Shown piece by piece: positions 21,971 through 32,265 of a stretch of 32,265 bases of DNA; positions within the stretch are counted from its first letter, which is position 1; each line of letters begins with the position of its first letter. Position numbers and translations under genes: made by a program. Source of the stretch: Cytidiella melzeri (Eukaryota; Basidiomycota; Agaricomycetes; Polyporales; Irpicaceae). Where the stretch lies: assembly GCA_022592445.1 (NCBI GenBank), contig JABYQR010000454.1:1-32265 (forward strand), read 5' to 3'. The notes under the pieces are model-generated. The model worked only from the letters and a program-made list of their open reading frames with translations, ran no database searches and was not told the origin of the DNA.

Positions 21971-22661
21971 GAAACGCAGGTGGCGACAGTAACAACTGAA
22001 TGAATGGTAAAGGCAAATGCTCTTTAAACCTTAAACATGGCGGCCATGGGCTAGACTGCGTTCATGTAATTACAATTCAGAGTCGCATCGCAGTCCATAA
22101 TACGTACATGTCTTGCCTCGGACTGGCTGCGAAGGTATCATATACTATTTCCTGAGATATCAAGGGTCCGTAGCTGAAAAAGACATAGCCATACAACTTA
22201 GCAGCCTCACCGCATTCAACGATTCAGATTGACAATGCGACTCAGCAGCGAGGTCTGTAGGACATATAGCACTTCTCCTCGCCTGAATTTGCGCGAGTCA
22301 GAGGCCCAGATAGCCACAGAGGCTCCGCCTACTTGAAGCCTGGGTGGCCATGTCGACAGGGGAACTGCCTCTCGACCCACCGCAGGTAAGCGCATCGCGC
22401 GACAGTACAAGGACACGCTGACATCGTCTCCCGTCCACGACAGAGACGATCATTCTGTTTGCGCCTACATTTTCTCAACATAGGTAGTTACCTATTTAAG
22501 GCTCACACTGCTTCCGCCGAGATTTATCCGCCCAATAAGTGTGGTACCACTTCAGCCCAGGTCCACTCATAGCTTAGCATCGCCCTCTACAGCGACCGCA
22601 CGAACACCCACGACCACGACAACGCTCGCGTAGAGATTTCTGTCTGGGCTAGGTTCAAGAA
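21971..22661. other. Intergenic, promoter side of the GH5 gene
   Basis: No gene was recognised on either strand. A TATA-like TATTTAAG lies at 22493-22500, about 160 bases before the GH5 start, followed by a C-rich leader typical of fungal 5' regions. Confidence 0.45.
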
Positions 22662-25394
22662 ATGCCTGTAGTTCCGCAAGTCTCACCGGTGACGGGCAAC
22701 CCCACACCGCCTCATTTCATCCACACCACGGATTCTCAGTTTGTGGACAACGCTGGTCGTACCGTTCTCCTCCGAGGAGTCAATCTATCAGGGTCAGACA
22801 AGGCGCCTCTGGGACGGCAGTCTCAAACATTAGAAGGGTTTTGGGAGTCGGGCGAGGAAGGGACAGTGAGTTTCGTAGGGCGACCGCTGAATCTAGAGGA
22901 CGGCTCGGCGGACATCCACTTGGCGAGACTGAAAGGATGGGGGTTCAACATGCTGAGATATGTCGTAACATGGGAGGCTTTGGAGCATGCGGGACCGTGA
23001 GTGTATCCAGTTTCACTCATTGTTTCGCTGGCTTATCGTACTCTGTAGCGGGGTGTACGACTACGAGTTCATGGATTACACCGTTCGCGTGCTGCGAAAG
23101 TGTAAGGAGTACGGTTTTAAAATCTATATGGACCCTCACCAGGATATCGTGAGTATCGTCGTTGTTCTCACTCCGGGCTGGAAGGCTCACAGGTCAAACA
23201 GTGGTCTCGTTTCTCTGGCGGCTCTGGCGCACCCTACTGGACCCTGCCTGCATGCGGTATCGACCCCAAGGGCTTTACTCCCACTCAGGCAGCCATAGTC
23301 CACTGCGAATACCTTAATCCCTCTGAGGCAGACCCCGCTTCGTTCCCTGCCATGATTTGGAGCACAAACTACGGGCGATTGGCAGCACAGACGCTTTTCA
23401 CTCTCTTCTTTGCAGGAAGGGACTTCGCGCCGAAATGTGTTATAGATGACATGAACATTCAGGACTATCTACAGTCACATTACATCCACGCTGTAGGAAA
23501 ACTCGCGGACAAAATCCAGGAGGCAGGTGATTTATTGGACGAATGCATCATTGGATGGGACTCTCTAAACGAGCCATACGAGGGCTTTTGTGGTTACCCG
23601 AACCTGAACGCTTATCCGTCAGAGCAGACGTCGACGCTCAAGAAAGGCTCGTTTCCGACGCCCGCGCAGTCATTTCGCCTTGGCATGGGGCAGGTCCAGA
23701 CGGTCGACAGCTGGTCGTTCGGTACTTTCGGGCCCAAACGCGACGGCACGGTCACGATCGACCCGCATGGCTACAAGATGTGGTTAGATCCAGCGACTGA
23801 GCCAGAAGGCGTGCATCCGAAATGGGGATGGAAGCGAGACCCAGGTTGGCAGCTTGGTACATGCATCTGGGCGTTGCACGGCATCTGGGATGTCGACTCA
23901 GGATATGTTATCGTTCCGGACTACTTCCACAACAACCCCAACGACCTCGAGCATGAGGTCAATTTCCTCGAAGATTACTGGAGGCCGCATATCGAGAACT
24001 TCTTCGCTCGCATCAGAAAGTCTCACCCAGAAGCTATCATTTTTGTCGCCCCTCCAGTGTTCTCTCCACCACCGTCGATTTCCGAGCAGCTTCTGCAAGG
24101 ACGATGTTGCTATTCTACACACTACTACGATGGTCTCACTCTGATCACGCGAAGCTGGCATTGGTTCAATGCAGATGCCCTTGGTGTCCTCAGAGGCAAG
24201 TACAAGAGCCCTATTCAATCTCTGAAAATTGGCGAACGCGCAATTCGCAAGTCGATACAAGAGCAGCTTGGCGTTCTGCAGAGCGATTCGAAGATTCTGG
24301 GTGCGTACCCCACCATCATTGGGGAAATTGGCATTCCTTACGACATGGACGGCAAACGCTCGTATGGCTATACGGATAACGGCAAATACAAGGGCGACTA
24401 TACATACCAGCAGACGGCACTCGACGCGAGTCTGAATGCTGCGGACGGTCCCAACGGGCTGAATTACACTATTTGGACGTACTGCCCAGACAATTCACAT
24501 ATGTGGGGTGACGGATGGAACCTGGAGGACCTCAGCGTATGGAGTCCAGACGACTTGCGCAGTAAAGAAGAGTATCAGATGCCGACCGCCGAAAACTCTT
24601 CCGCCACTCTGCTGAGAAAGCCACCAGTCGTGGGCATGTCTTTTGCGACGCCTTCATCGCAAACGCTAGCAACACTGTCGGCACCGGGAAAGAACGAGCT
24701 GTCGACTACCTCTATGGGCAACTGGGAGAACGCGTACGACTTCCTCACAGATGGCGCGCGTGCCGTCAAAGCCTTTTGCCGTCCTTATCCTCGTGCTATC
24801 GTCGGTATCCCACAAAACATCGCTTTTGATATCGCCAAGGCCTCATTCACGCTGACGGTACTTGTTCGCCCTGAGGACGCGCTCAGAGAAGGCGACACTG
24901 AACCACGGCCTTCTTCATCGTCAAGTACGAATTCCGGCCCATACGCGTTGGGGAAAGACGAGCCTCTCGCAACGGAGATATATGTCCCTCTCGTACACTA
25001 CGCAAGCTCTGACATCGTATCACGATCCGAGGGCGATGCCACCCAGCGCACCTACACTGACGATGCCTCCATTTCTACCACTCCTATCGAATCCTCTCCT
25101 CCGTCGCGTAAACACTCCTCTCTGGATTTGTCTGCATCTTGGCGATCGTCGTCTACTGCTGTCGCCACGAAATCTACACCGCTCTCTTTATCCGTCTCCG
25201 CTTCAGAAGGGCGGTGGGCTGTGGAAGGGCAGTTGCTGAAGTGGTGGTATCCTGTGCCTGCTCCCGGCGAAGCTGACAAGACGTACACAATTACGATCAC
25301 GCGCTCGGGAGGTGCGATTAAACCTTTGGAGAAGAACGAGCGTACATGCAGTATGTGGAATGCTCTGCGAGACTGCTGCTCTGTGCTGTCCTGA
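22662..25394 (+). CDS. GH5 beta-glucosidase of the steryl-glucosidase/EGCrP2 type
   Basis: Exons 22662-22996, 23049-23148 and 23202-25394 give 875 codons. The GH5 barrel is seen from [15 protein letters not shown] and KIYMDPHQD. The acid/base is in [11 protein letters not shown] (Glu about 269) and the nucleophile in [13 protein letters not shown] (Glu about 520). This large GH5 subgroup (GH5_12) in fungi includes the intracellular enzymes EGCrP1/EGCrP2 (Sgl1) that hydrolyse glucosylceramide and ergosteryl-beta-glucoside. The long C-terminal part (after about residue 640) contains a beta-sandwich-like segment interrupted by a Ser/Thr-rich loop, and ends [20 protein letters not shown] plus a short tail. 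No signal peptide is visible, which agrees with an intracellular or vacuolar enzyme. The last 15 or so codons are unlike the family and may hide a terminal intron. The gene converges on ATG15 with 207 bases between the stops. Confidence 0.9.
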
Positions 25395-25601
25395 ACCTTG
25401 CGCAGTCCGTGCGCAGATGCTCCCCTTCGCTTGTTCCGTGCTGTGACATTTTTGTCTGCTTTTTCGCTGTCACTTTCACGACTTCCTCTATTTCCCTGAG
25501 AACATTTGCATTTCCCGATTGTATTATGTACCTTCTATAATATGTCATGGTATGTAGATCATCACCAGCGTTCGCAAATGACGTGTATGTATCGATATAA
25601 A

Positions 25602-27165
25602 TTAGTATCCTCCAGCTTGCACTACGAGTCTAGGCTGCGCTAAATCCTCTGAACCGCTGCATGTCTGCAATGACGAGTTCCGGAAGTTGCCAAACTCCCA
25701 TGCATAGCAGTCCTTGAAAGCCATGTCAGATGCGCACACTATGCCATGCAAGGTCACGAAGCTTACTACACAATCTGACTCCTCGACAGCTTCCGGAACA
25801 CCTCCCTCCCACTCCATAGCGAGCAACTTCTCTACGATGACCGCGATACCGTGTGTTCGCGCATCTACGGACCAACCCAGCTTTGACACCGTATCGTACA
25901 GAATAGTTTTGCCCAAGTGGCAGCTACGAAATAAAGTCAAATTCTAGGCGAGATATACGATGGGTTTTTTGCGCTCACCCTGTTTCTAGCGCATAGCCTC
26001 CAAGCGAACATGCAGAGCTAATGCCTGTGCACTTGCCTTGGGGAATCGGGTCTGCACTATGGTAGACGTGGGTGATGTGTTGCAATGAAGGCTGAATCTC
26101 AATTGAGCGAATATTTGAAGCGAGGACAATTGGCGATAGCGTACCGGCGACGGGAGGTGCAGGCGCGAGGCTGCTAGTCGCTCGCCAGGTGCTTCAAACG
26201 CAACGACGGGAACACCGAACGTGACTCCGAGCAGCGAAGAGAGAGATCCGCCAAGTGAATGTCCTATAATGCAGTTAGAAAGACTGTAAACATGGCCAAT
26301 ATCAGGAATACCTGTAAGCCAGATATTCGCATTGGGATACATGTATGTGACGTTATTGTAGAGATTCTAGGCTGTGTGAGCCGCAAGCAAAGTAGCAGAC
26401 AAGGGGACTCACAATTCCAACTGAGTAGAAAAGACTTTCCTCTGCGATACTGTTTTCCAGGCAGTTCTGATCACACTTGTAGCTCCCTTCATAGCACCCG
26501 CACACTGTCGACCATGTTGGACCGACTCTGGCGCAGCAACACGAGAATAACAAGTTGTCGTTGAACTTGTCTTTGATCACCGTCGGGCCGCCCATCAATC
26601 TGGTGGAAGTGCCTTTGACGGAAAGAACGACGGTTGAGTTGTCTTCAGTGGCGAATATGTGCCCACGGAAGCCATCTGCATCAGGTTCCCATCCAAAAGG
26701 ATAGCTCTGTAGCATGCAAGTTAGGCGAGTAAGTACCTCGGAGAGGAACGAGTGACACACGGTACTCCAATCAGGACCCAAGTCATACCACCCCTTCTGC
26801 CCTCGGTCGTCGTAATATGCATTGTTGCTCATGTTCGCAAGTAGTAGTAGCGTGTTGTGTTCACGAACGTCAGGCCCAACAACCTCGGTGTCGTCCCAGG
26901 GTAGGTCATACTGCATATGGCCTAGGGAGCGCGCCGCAAAGAAATCAGCTTGCGAGCGTGCTCTCGGTATCTTCATTGACCTTGTGGAAATCTCAAGTGA
27001 GTCACCTGCAGTGAACTGCGCTGCAGGCTCGAAGTCGGAGAACACGACTCGAGATGAGTTGGCTACCAGTCCATGTGCATGTCGAAGTTGAAATCGCAGA
27101 GACTGTGCTGCAGCTTGCGTGATTAAATAAGACGATAGAATGAGGTGTAGTGATATCGGTAGCAT
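25602..27165 (-). CDS. ATG15: ATG15 vacuolar lipase (autophagic body lysis)
   Basis: Seven exons on the minus strand (27165-26761, 26706-26413, 26366-26312, 26263-26145, 26091-25979, 25923-25767, 25712-25602) join in frame to 417 codons. The N-terminal hydrophobic stretch ([20 protein letters not shown]) is the signal anchor that routes Atg15 through the ER and multivesicular bodies to the vacuole. The lipase class 3 core shows [36 protein letters not shown] and the nucleophile elbow GHSLGGS (Ser about 254). It continues with [10 protein letters not shown] (Asp about 305) and [12 protein letters not shown] (His about 331), giving a complete Ser-Asp-His triad. The conserved Cys-rich end [11 protein letters not shown] is present. 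Atg15 degrades phospholipid membranes of autophagic bodies. Intron positions were chosen to restore these family motifs, and each uses GT-AG. Confidence 0.95.
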
Positions 27166-27296
27166 ATGTGCGAATAACTTGGTGGTGGTAAAGACCTGAG
27201 CGGCCTGAATCCGAAGCGCTCGATGTGCGCATTCCAGCTCCCGCGTTTTCCTTTTTTGGAAGTTACACGGCTACTACCACGACCATCATGGCATTC

Positions 27297-27453
27297 TAGT
27301 CTCGTTCCCAGACGCCCTGGTTCACCTTCTTAGAAACGCAGGAGGCGGCAAGAAAACAGACCAAGAAGAGAGCCAGTTTACTTTCCTTGTCTCGTTTCTC
27401 GCTGTCTCCTGCCTCGTAATGAAAGTCCGCCTAAACTGTTGGGACCGAGACTA
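27297..27453. mobile_element. 157-bp MITE with 9-bp target-site duplication
   Basis: The ends are inverted repeats, TAGTCTCGTTCCC at the left and the complement of TAGTCTCGGTCCC at the right (GGGACCGAGACTA). The element is flanked on both sides by the identical 9 bp ATGGCATTC (27288-27296 and 27454-27462). It has no coding capacity. A 9-bp duplication is typical of Mutator-like elements, so a MULE-mobilised MITE is the likely class, inferred from the duplication length only. It lies about 130 bases upstream of the ATG15 start codon. Confidence 0.8.
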
Positions 27454-27602
27454 ATGGCATTCCTCTGTCGTCTCAGACTATTCATTGATTTCCTAGGAAC
27501 AAAAATTTGTATGTTACATCCAATACTGTGAATACAATACAACAGTGCAGACAGTCGAAGAGTACAGCCTATCTAAAATCCGTAGCAAGAAGCTTGTCTG
27601 CA

Positions 27603-27818
27603 TTACAGACCAGCAGCCTTCTTGAGAGCAGCGAAGTTGGGGGTGCCAAGACCAGTGACTGGGTCCCATCCAGTGGCAGCCGCAAACCCATCAGTGCCAC
27701 ATCCAGGATTAGAGCCGGTAGTAATATCATGAAACGCGCTCGGATTTGCGTACAAGAACGGGTTGAGGAATCCAAGAGGACTCCTTCCAGCAGAAATGAG
27801 TCCATCGTTGCATCGGGT
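27603..27818 (-). pseudogene. C-terminal fragment of a sedolisin (S53 peptidase)
   Basis: The minus strand encodes AGRSPLGFLNPFLYANPSAF followed by HDITTGSNPGCGTDGFAAA, TGWDPVTGLGTPNF and ALKKAAGL, then TAA (27603-27605). This is the conserved end of S53 sedolisins (tripeptidyl-peptidase and aorsin type), including the calcium-site Asp of DIT and the GWDPVTG loop. The catalytic Glu, Asp and the SGTS serine would lie upstream and are absent. The homology stops at about 27805-27818, where the sequence becomes the end of the KDZ-like transposon. The remainder of the gene, if present, should be beyond the right edge of the window on the other side of that element. Confidence 0.85.
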
Positions 27819-27829
27819 AAAAAAACAAA

Positions 27830-28080
27830 ACGTTATCGCGCGTTATATTGCGTGGCGGGGGTTTATCGCGCGCGCTAGACATTATAATGATGTCCGCATA
27901 AGGCAGGTCCTTTACATTGCAATGTAAAGGCCAAGTGGCATGCGGTAAACGATTTTAAACTAATGTAAAAGCCCAGCACTCGATGTAAAGTAGTAGTGGC
28001 AGCAATATATAACATTGTTAACCATTATGACAGACGTGCGTACATACAAGCCCTAGGTACATCCATTCGCTGTGTAAAGC
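27830..28080. repeat. Terminal/subterminal repeats of the KDZ-like element
   Basis: TTATCGCGCG occurs at about 27833 and 27863. A palindrome of 22 bp (27909-27930; arms CCTTTACATTG and CAATGTAAAGG) follows. The arm motif TGTAAAG recurs at 27984-27990 and 28073-28079, with TGTAAAA at 27964-27970. Such clustered subterminal motifs are typical of transposase-binding ends; that role is inferred. Confidence 0.6.
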
Positions 28081-28142
28081 CTCTCCGTACCACCTCAAGC
28101 ACTCTGAAATCGATATAGCAACTCTTTCGAGATCAAGATATT

Positions 28143-31100
28143 TTAGTATCGAGCAAAGCCATATTCACCAGGATTGTCTTCGTCGATGTCTCCAGTCTCA
28201 GAGCCAAGCTCATCCTCTTCCTCTTCCTCGTCGTCCTCTTCGTCCTCGTCGTCCCCGACATTGTAGCCATAGTCTCGAAGTTCACTAGGATCTGCTTCCT
28301 CGTCGTCGTCCGATAGGTCGCCAGGATCCGCTTCTTCCTCAATGTCGCTCTCTCCGGGCACGACGTCGCCTTCGGCGATCGCACATCCGTCGGATTCGTC
28401 TGCTGTGAAGTGACCAATTAGTAGTCACTCGTGTAGCATTTGCGTAGTCCACTTACCATCTTGTGGAACCACTTTGCGTGCTTTGGTGCGAGAGGTTTCT
28501 TTTTCGAGTGTCTGTAGTACGTGTTGAATCCGGTCGTATATTCCGAGCATGGTATGCCCAACTCCCCCACCAAGGAACCGCATGAACATGTCTCTGTCCG
28601 CGAACCTGTACATTGAAAGCATGAGTGAAGTAAACAACAAGAAATGAATGTGACGTACATGTTCACGTAGAAGTACCGCCAATCCGTCGTTAACCGAGCG
28701 TCGTCGTCGTCCTCGGCTTCCTCGTATCGCCTTGCTTCCGAAGGTCCACATAGCAGCTCGTCTGTGCGCCCGTGATGAAAGCCGGGGATGAGGTGGACTG
28801 CGCGAACAACCTGGCTTGGGTCCAGGAACCCAAAAGCTCCGCCACTGTCTTCACTCACAAAGCCAACGCGGTGCAAGCGTTTCGTGACGAATCCGCCAGG
28901 AGCTGACATGTCTCGGCCGAACCAGCGAACCCAGAGCAAGTCGACGTGAGTGAATTCAGTCGCATTTGAGTTGGGTGCAAGGTAGCGAGCTTCGACATGA
29001 TAGATCCCAATCACGCGCGCATACCAGTACGGATGGGATGTGGCAGGATCCTCCTGGTCTTCTTGAGACAGCAGCATGATGTCTGGGTGATTTCGCGGGT
29101 TGATGGTATCCGAATCACGCCGCATATCATACGTCGTGTAGTTGACCCGTAGAGTCTGATGCACATAGACACGATTATCCTTTATTTGAAGTTTGTGCTG
29201 CTCCTCGTCCGTAAAGTCGTCCTCGTCCCCGGTATACGCCTTTCCGGACAATCGACTGATGAGGTGGGTCTTCATCTGCGGGATGAACTCCTGGTGCAGA
29301 GCCAGTTAGTTCGCTGTTACCATCCAACTCGGTCGACAATCGTACCTTGAGAGCGAGATCTGCCTTGTTGTTCAACACGAACTCCAACATATCGAAATGA
29401 TCACGGCGTGAGTCGGACATGTGATGATGAAGCTCGAATGCTGTCGCTGGTAAAGTCTCTCTGTCCCTGCAATGAGACTGCACAGCATGCTTTCTTGGGC
29501 GGCCTCGCTTACGAGTCTGAGGCTGCTGCTGGGGAGAGGACGGTCCTGGCAATCCGTTGTTGCCTGCCATACGTAAACGTCGATCAGCTTCACGCAGCCG
29601 AAGCATATCTCGCGCATGTATGCTCTCGAGTATCCGTTCGCGCCGGGTGTGCGTCGCTATCTGCTTCTCGTGGTTCTTGCGGTCTGTTCGCGGATAAAAC
29701 CTCTTCACCCTTCGATGTTCAAGCTCACCCTATCATCAGAAAGCATGGTCAGTCCCAAGAGCGCACAAGTGAGATGGCAGACGTACAATCTGCGTAGTAA
29801 ATCCATCTGACGTGCCAAAGCGTCTTATCGCATCTGGCAGATGGCCAAGGTTATGCCACTTGAAGGTCTGCAGATTGAGACGTCGTTTGTTCCTTGGCTC
29901 CTTGGGCAACGCTGCCCCCTTGCCTTTGTCCGACACTGCAGGGTGGCCAGCACTGCTCTTGGCTAACTTCGAGCCATGCTTCGCCGAAACCGCCTTTGGT
30001 TTTTTTTGGTCCTTGCCCGATGCCTCCCGAGTCTGCTTAACATCCGCAGCCCCTTTGCGACGGCTTCGCGCTGAAACCTCGCCGTCTACCTCGCGAGTGT
30101 CCACATACTCGCATTCCTTTGCAAACGCTCGCACAGACTTTCCCAAAGAGCTCGTAGCGCCTTCCATCACGGTTAGAGTACTCTCCGTGTGGAGGCGGAG
30201 TTTTGCGAGCGCATGCCAGACTAGTAAGCACCACACGAGGTCCAGTACAATCTTCATGAGAGGGTTTGGCAGGAGGCCCTCGATGCATGGTATGAGACAC
30301 TGACATGAGGTCAGCCTTGCGTCGAACAGGCATAGCGCCACCAAAAAACGTACCTGTAGGGTGTCTTCGAAATCCCGTGCTGCAAAGTTCTTCATACCCG
30401 AAGCGTTCACCTTGAACTTCCGAATCGTGTCACGGCCGAACGTGGGCACTTGGCGGAAACTGGGCAGGTGCAAGAGATCAGTCTCTTGACCCACCAAATC
30501 TAGAGAATGCTTACCGTCCGTTCAGCTGAGATACCTTGTCACCGCCGTAGGCCCAGAGACAGCTTATCAAATGAATAAACAGCGCCTTGAACACACCCAG
30601 CTCAAACTCGTGCATGACATCGGGTACAAACATGGAGTAGAAGTTGACATCATGCGGCGCAAAACGGATAGAAAATATGCTCTGTGGAGATAATTGGCTT
30701 ATTATCTCAGGATGATACAGCTGAATACGTACTCTGACAGGTGTAAGCGACTTGGACTCCAGCAGCTGCTCGACCATCTTGCTTTTGGTGCCGTATCCAC
30801 GCACGAATATCCATTTCCAAGCTCTCGTGATGATGGACTGTGTCTGGACGCTGTCTACACGAGGATTCTGACGTCGTGCTTTCATGTCCTTCTTCGTCCC
30901 CATGTTGGCGATGTCCTTCTTCTGTACCAAGCACAGCGGGCATGGGCATTTTGCAAGGAATCGTATACAGGCGAGGGCAACCCTGACTCAACCGCTTCAA
31001 TAACCGAAGGAGTAACTACAGATCACGAACTTACTTTTCAGGGTAATCTGCAGAGTAGGTGAGGAGGCAGGGAAAAGGCGGCGGAGTATTCCGTCCCCAC

Positions 31101-32265
31101 ATTGAACAAGCATTCCGTGTCGATAAGCATGCATGAACTCTTCGTCGAGAATCAAAGCCCAGACGGCTTGCAGTAGTTGGGAACGACATAATCGAAGGAC
31201 ATTGGCGGTGGCGGGCACACCATACTCTTTCTCATAGCTGTCTTGAAACGAGTCCGGAAGCTGCGTAAAACAAAAGTCAGTCTCACTATCGTTCACATTT
31301 CTGACGGAGACTTGCCTTGGGAGCATAGCATAAATGATGCGCCGCGAACGTTGACGGCATGTTTCTCATGTACTTGGACTGGGCTCCTAGAAACACGTAG
31401 AACGGCCAAAGAGACGCCGAGCCAAAGCTGGTGAGATGTGTTGCGTCTGACCACGCCATAATGGGCGCTGCACAATACTCGATATCATCACCGTCTTCGG
31501 GGTTACGAGGCAGAGCATTAATCTTTCTCTGCTCATCAAGCATTGCATCGGAGTCGTATAGCTCAGAGTAGATGCGCTCCCCACGCGTGTCAGACGTGCG
31601 ACCAGTCTCAGGAGCATCTGCGCCTGTGCTGCGCCGAAATAGTCTGTACGGGTTCATATGGAAATGGCGTTGTGTAGCGTCCTCATGTGCAGCTTTCAAA
31701 ACTCCTGTGAGAGACCGGTGCCAGATGCCCTTGACCTCGAACTCTGGCGCGTCCTCGTCTGACTTGTACTCCGTGCCCTCCCTGGGAAGCTTGATCTTGA
31801 CCGAACTCTCCCGCCACCCGTCATCGGCTGAAAAAGTTCCTGACGGCTCACAATACCCATCCAAACGTTCCATTTCACGCTCGTAAGAGAAACCTCGCAG
31901 ATCCCGACTATCGAAGTCTGGCGCCGTCAAGACCTCACTTGCCAAGCGATTTCCTTCTCCCGCAGACTTGACATTGGAACCACTGTAGAACCAGCGAATA
32001 TAGCGATAAATCGACACGTTCGAGAACGGGGCGAACCACTGGCTGGCCATATCAGCGACCTTTCTGCCGAAAACACAGAGCGGATTGCTACTTGTCGTCT
32101 TGGCTGTTTTTGCGATGCAAGGGGAATCTACCAGCATATCAGAAGTCACCAGAGTGTCGGGATCATGGCGCGGTACTGTGCCAGTGTATTCACGATACAG
32201 TCCAAAGGCGTTTGTGGCGGTAGTGTGAACGGGAGGAGGATGATTCGGGAAGGATGAAGGCTCAG
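28143..32265 (-). pseudogene. Plavaka-type KDZ transposase, 5' end outside window, one frameshift
   Basis: Exons on the minus strand are 32265-31316, 31260-31035, 30982-30733, 30681-30515, 30459-30354, 30299-29787, 29729-29346, 29290-28659, 28605-28457 and 28402-28143. Family motifs appear in order: ATNAFGLYREY, AWSDATHLTSFGSASLWPFY (a likely catalytic Asp), EEFMHAYRHG, CPCPLCLVQKKD and FVPDVMHEFELGVFK (a second likely catalytic Asp). ASGMKNFAARDFEDTLQ, GELEHRRVKRFYPRT, SHPYWYARVIGIYHV and DLLWVRWFGRD follow, and the protein ends in a strongly acidic tail. Such proteins cut and paste the element in the nucleus. The first intron (31315-31261) is GC-AG. Near 31068 one base appears to be missing: RRLFP and the following LTYSADYPEK are in different frames, which would disable this copy. 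The frame is open to the window edge. Confidence 0.88.

Larger units (their letters stand above)
27819..32265 (-). mobile_element. KDZ/Plavaka-like DNA transposon (one end in window)
   Basis: A single large transposase on the minus strand (28143 to beyond 32265) is preceded at its 3' side by about 320 bp of non-coding, repeat-rich terminal DNA that abuts a broken S53 peptidase gene. The arrangement fits a Kyakuja-Dileera-Zisupton superfamily element (Plavaka group) of mushroom-forming fungi. The exact terminus is estimated, at 27805-27835. The other end and the target duplication are outside the window. No cargo gene is seen inside the visible part. Confidence 0.75.

Noticed and set aside
27830..27890. 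CRISPR-like or tandem array from the repeated TTATCGCGCG and TGTAAAG motifs
   Set aside because: Spacing is irregular, units are short and they coincide with a transposon end in a eukaryotic genome.
28200..28260. GA/CT-rich microsatellite
   Set aside because: It is in frame with the transposase and encodes its acidic C-terminal tail.
27819..32265. TET/JBP dioxygenase cargo, known to accompany some KDZ elements in mushrooms
   Set aside because: No dioxygenase motifs were seen in the visible part of the element; it could only lie beyond the right edge.

Overview
The window looks like a chromosome segment from a mushroom-forming basidiomycete (Agaricomycetes). The reasons are genes split by many short introns (about 45-75 bases, mostly GT-AG with a few GC-AG), a FunK1-type protein kinase, a basidiomycete-style BTB/POZ protein, a truncated G-alpha paralogue, and two transposon classes common in these fungi (a Ty1/Copia element and a KDZ/Plavaka-type DNA transposon). 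All gene models below were spliced by eye; a frame that stays open across every junction is the main support.

Layout. 1-4.8 kb is gene-poor. It holds an open frame at the left edge, an unrecognised exon-like frame, and the relic of a heterotrimeric G-protein alpha subunit that has lost its GTP-binding core (3.1-4.0 kb). At 4.7-9.5 kb a defective Copia retrotransposon lies on the minus strand. Its left LTR abuts the C-terminal exon of a methyltransferase-like gene, of which only that end remains. At 10.1-11.1 kb is a minus-strand BTB gene, divergent from a 12-exon secreted GH31 alpha-glucosidase (11.7-15.0 kb). A Rap1-like protein with two Myb domains follows (15.8-18.6 kb), then a FunK1 kinase (19.1-22.0 kb) and a GH5 glucosidase of the steryl-glucosidase/EGCrP2 type (22.7-25.4 kb). 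The vacuolar lipase ATG15 (25.6-27.2 kb, minus) faces the GH5 gene tail to tail. A 157-bp MITE with a 9-bp target duplication sits upstream of ATG15. The C-terminal piece of a sedolisin (S53) peptidase follows and is cut off by the end of a KDZ/Plavaka-like transposon, whose transposase fills the rest of the window and runs off the right edge.

How the genes fit together. There is no operon-like organisation, as expected for a fungus. The intact core (GH31, Rap1-like, FunK1, GH5, ATG15) is flanked on both sides by transposon-damaged genes. GH5 and ATG15 both belong to families acting in vacuolar lipid breakdown and are neighbours with convergent 3' ends. The clearest novel-looking signals are the G-alpha relic, the CpG-biased divergence of the two Copia LTRs, the half-tRNA primer site of the Copia element, the palindrome and TGTAAAG repeats at the KDZ terminus, and the MITE family.
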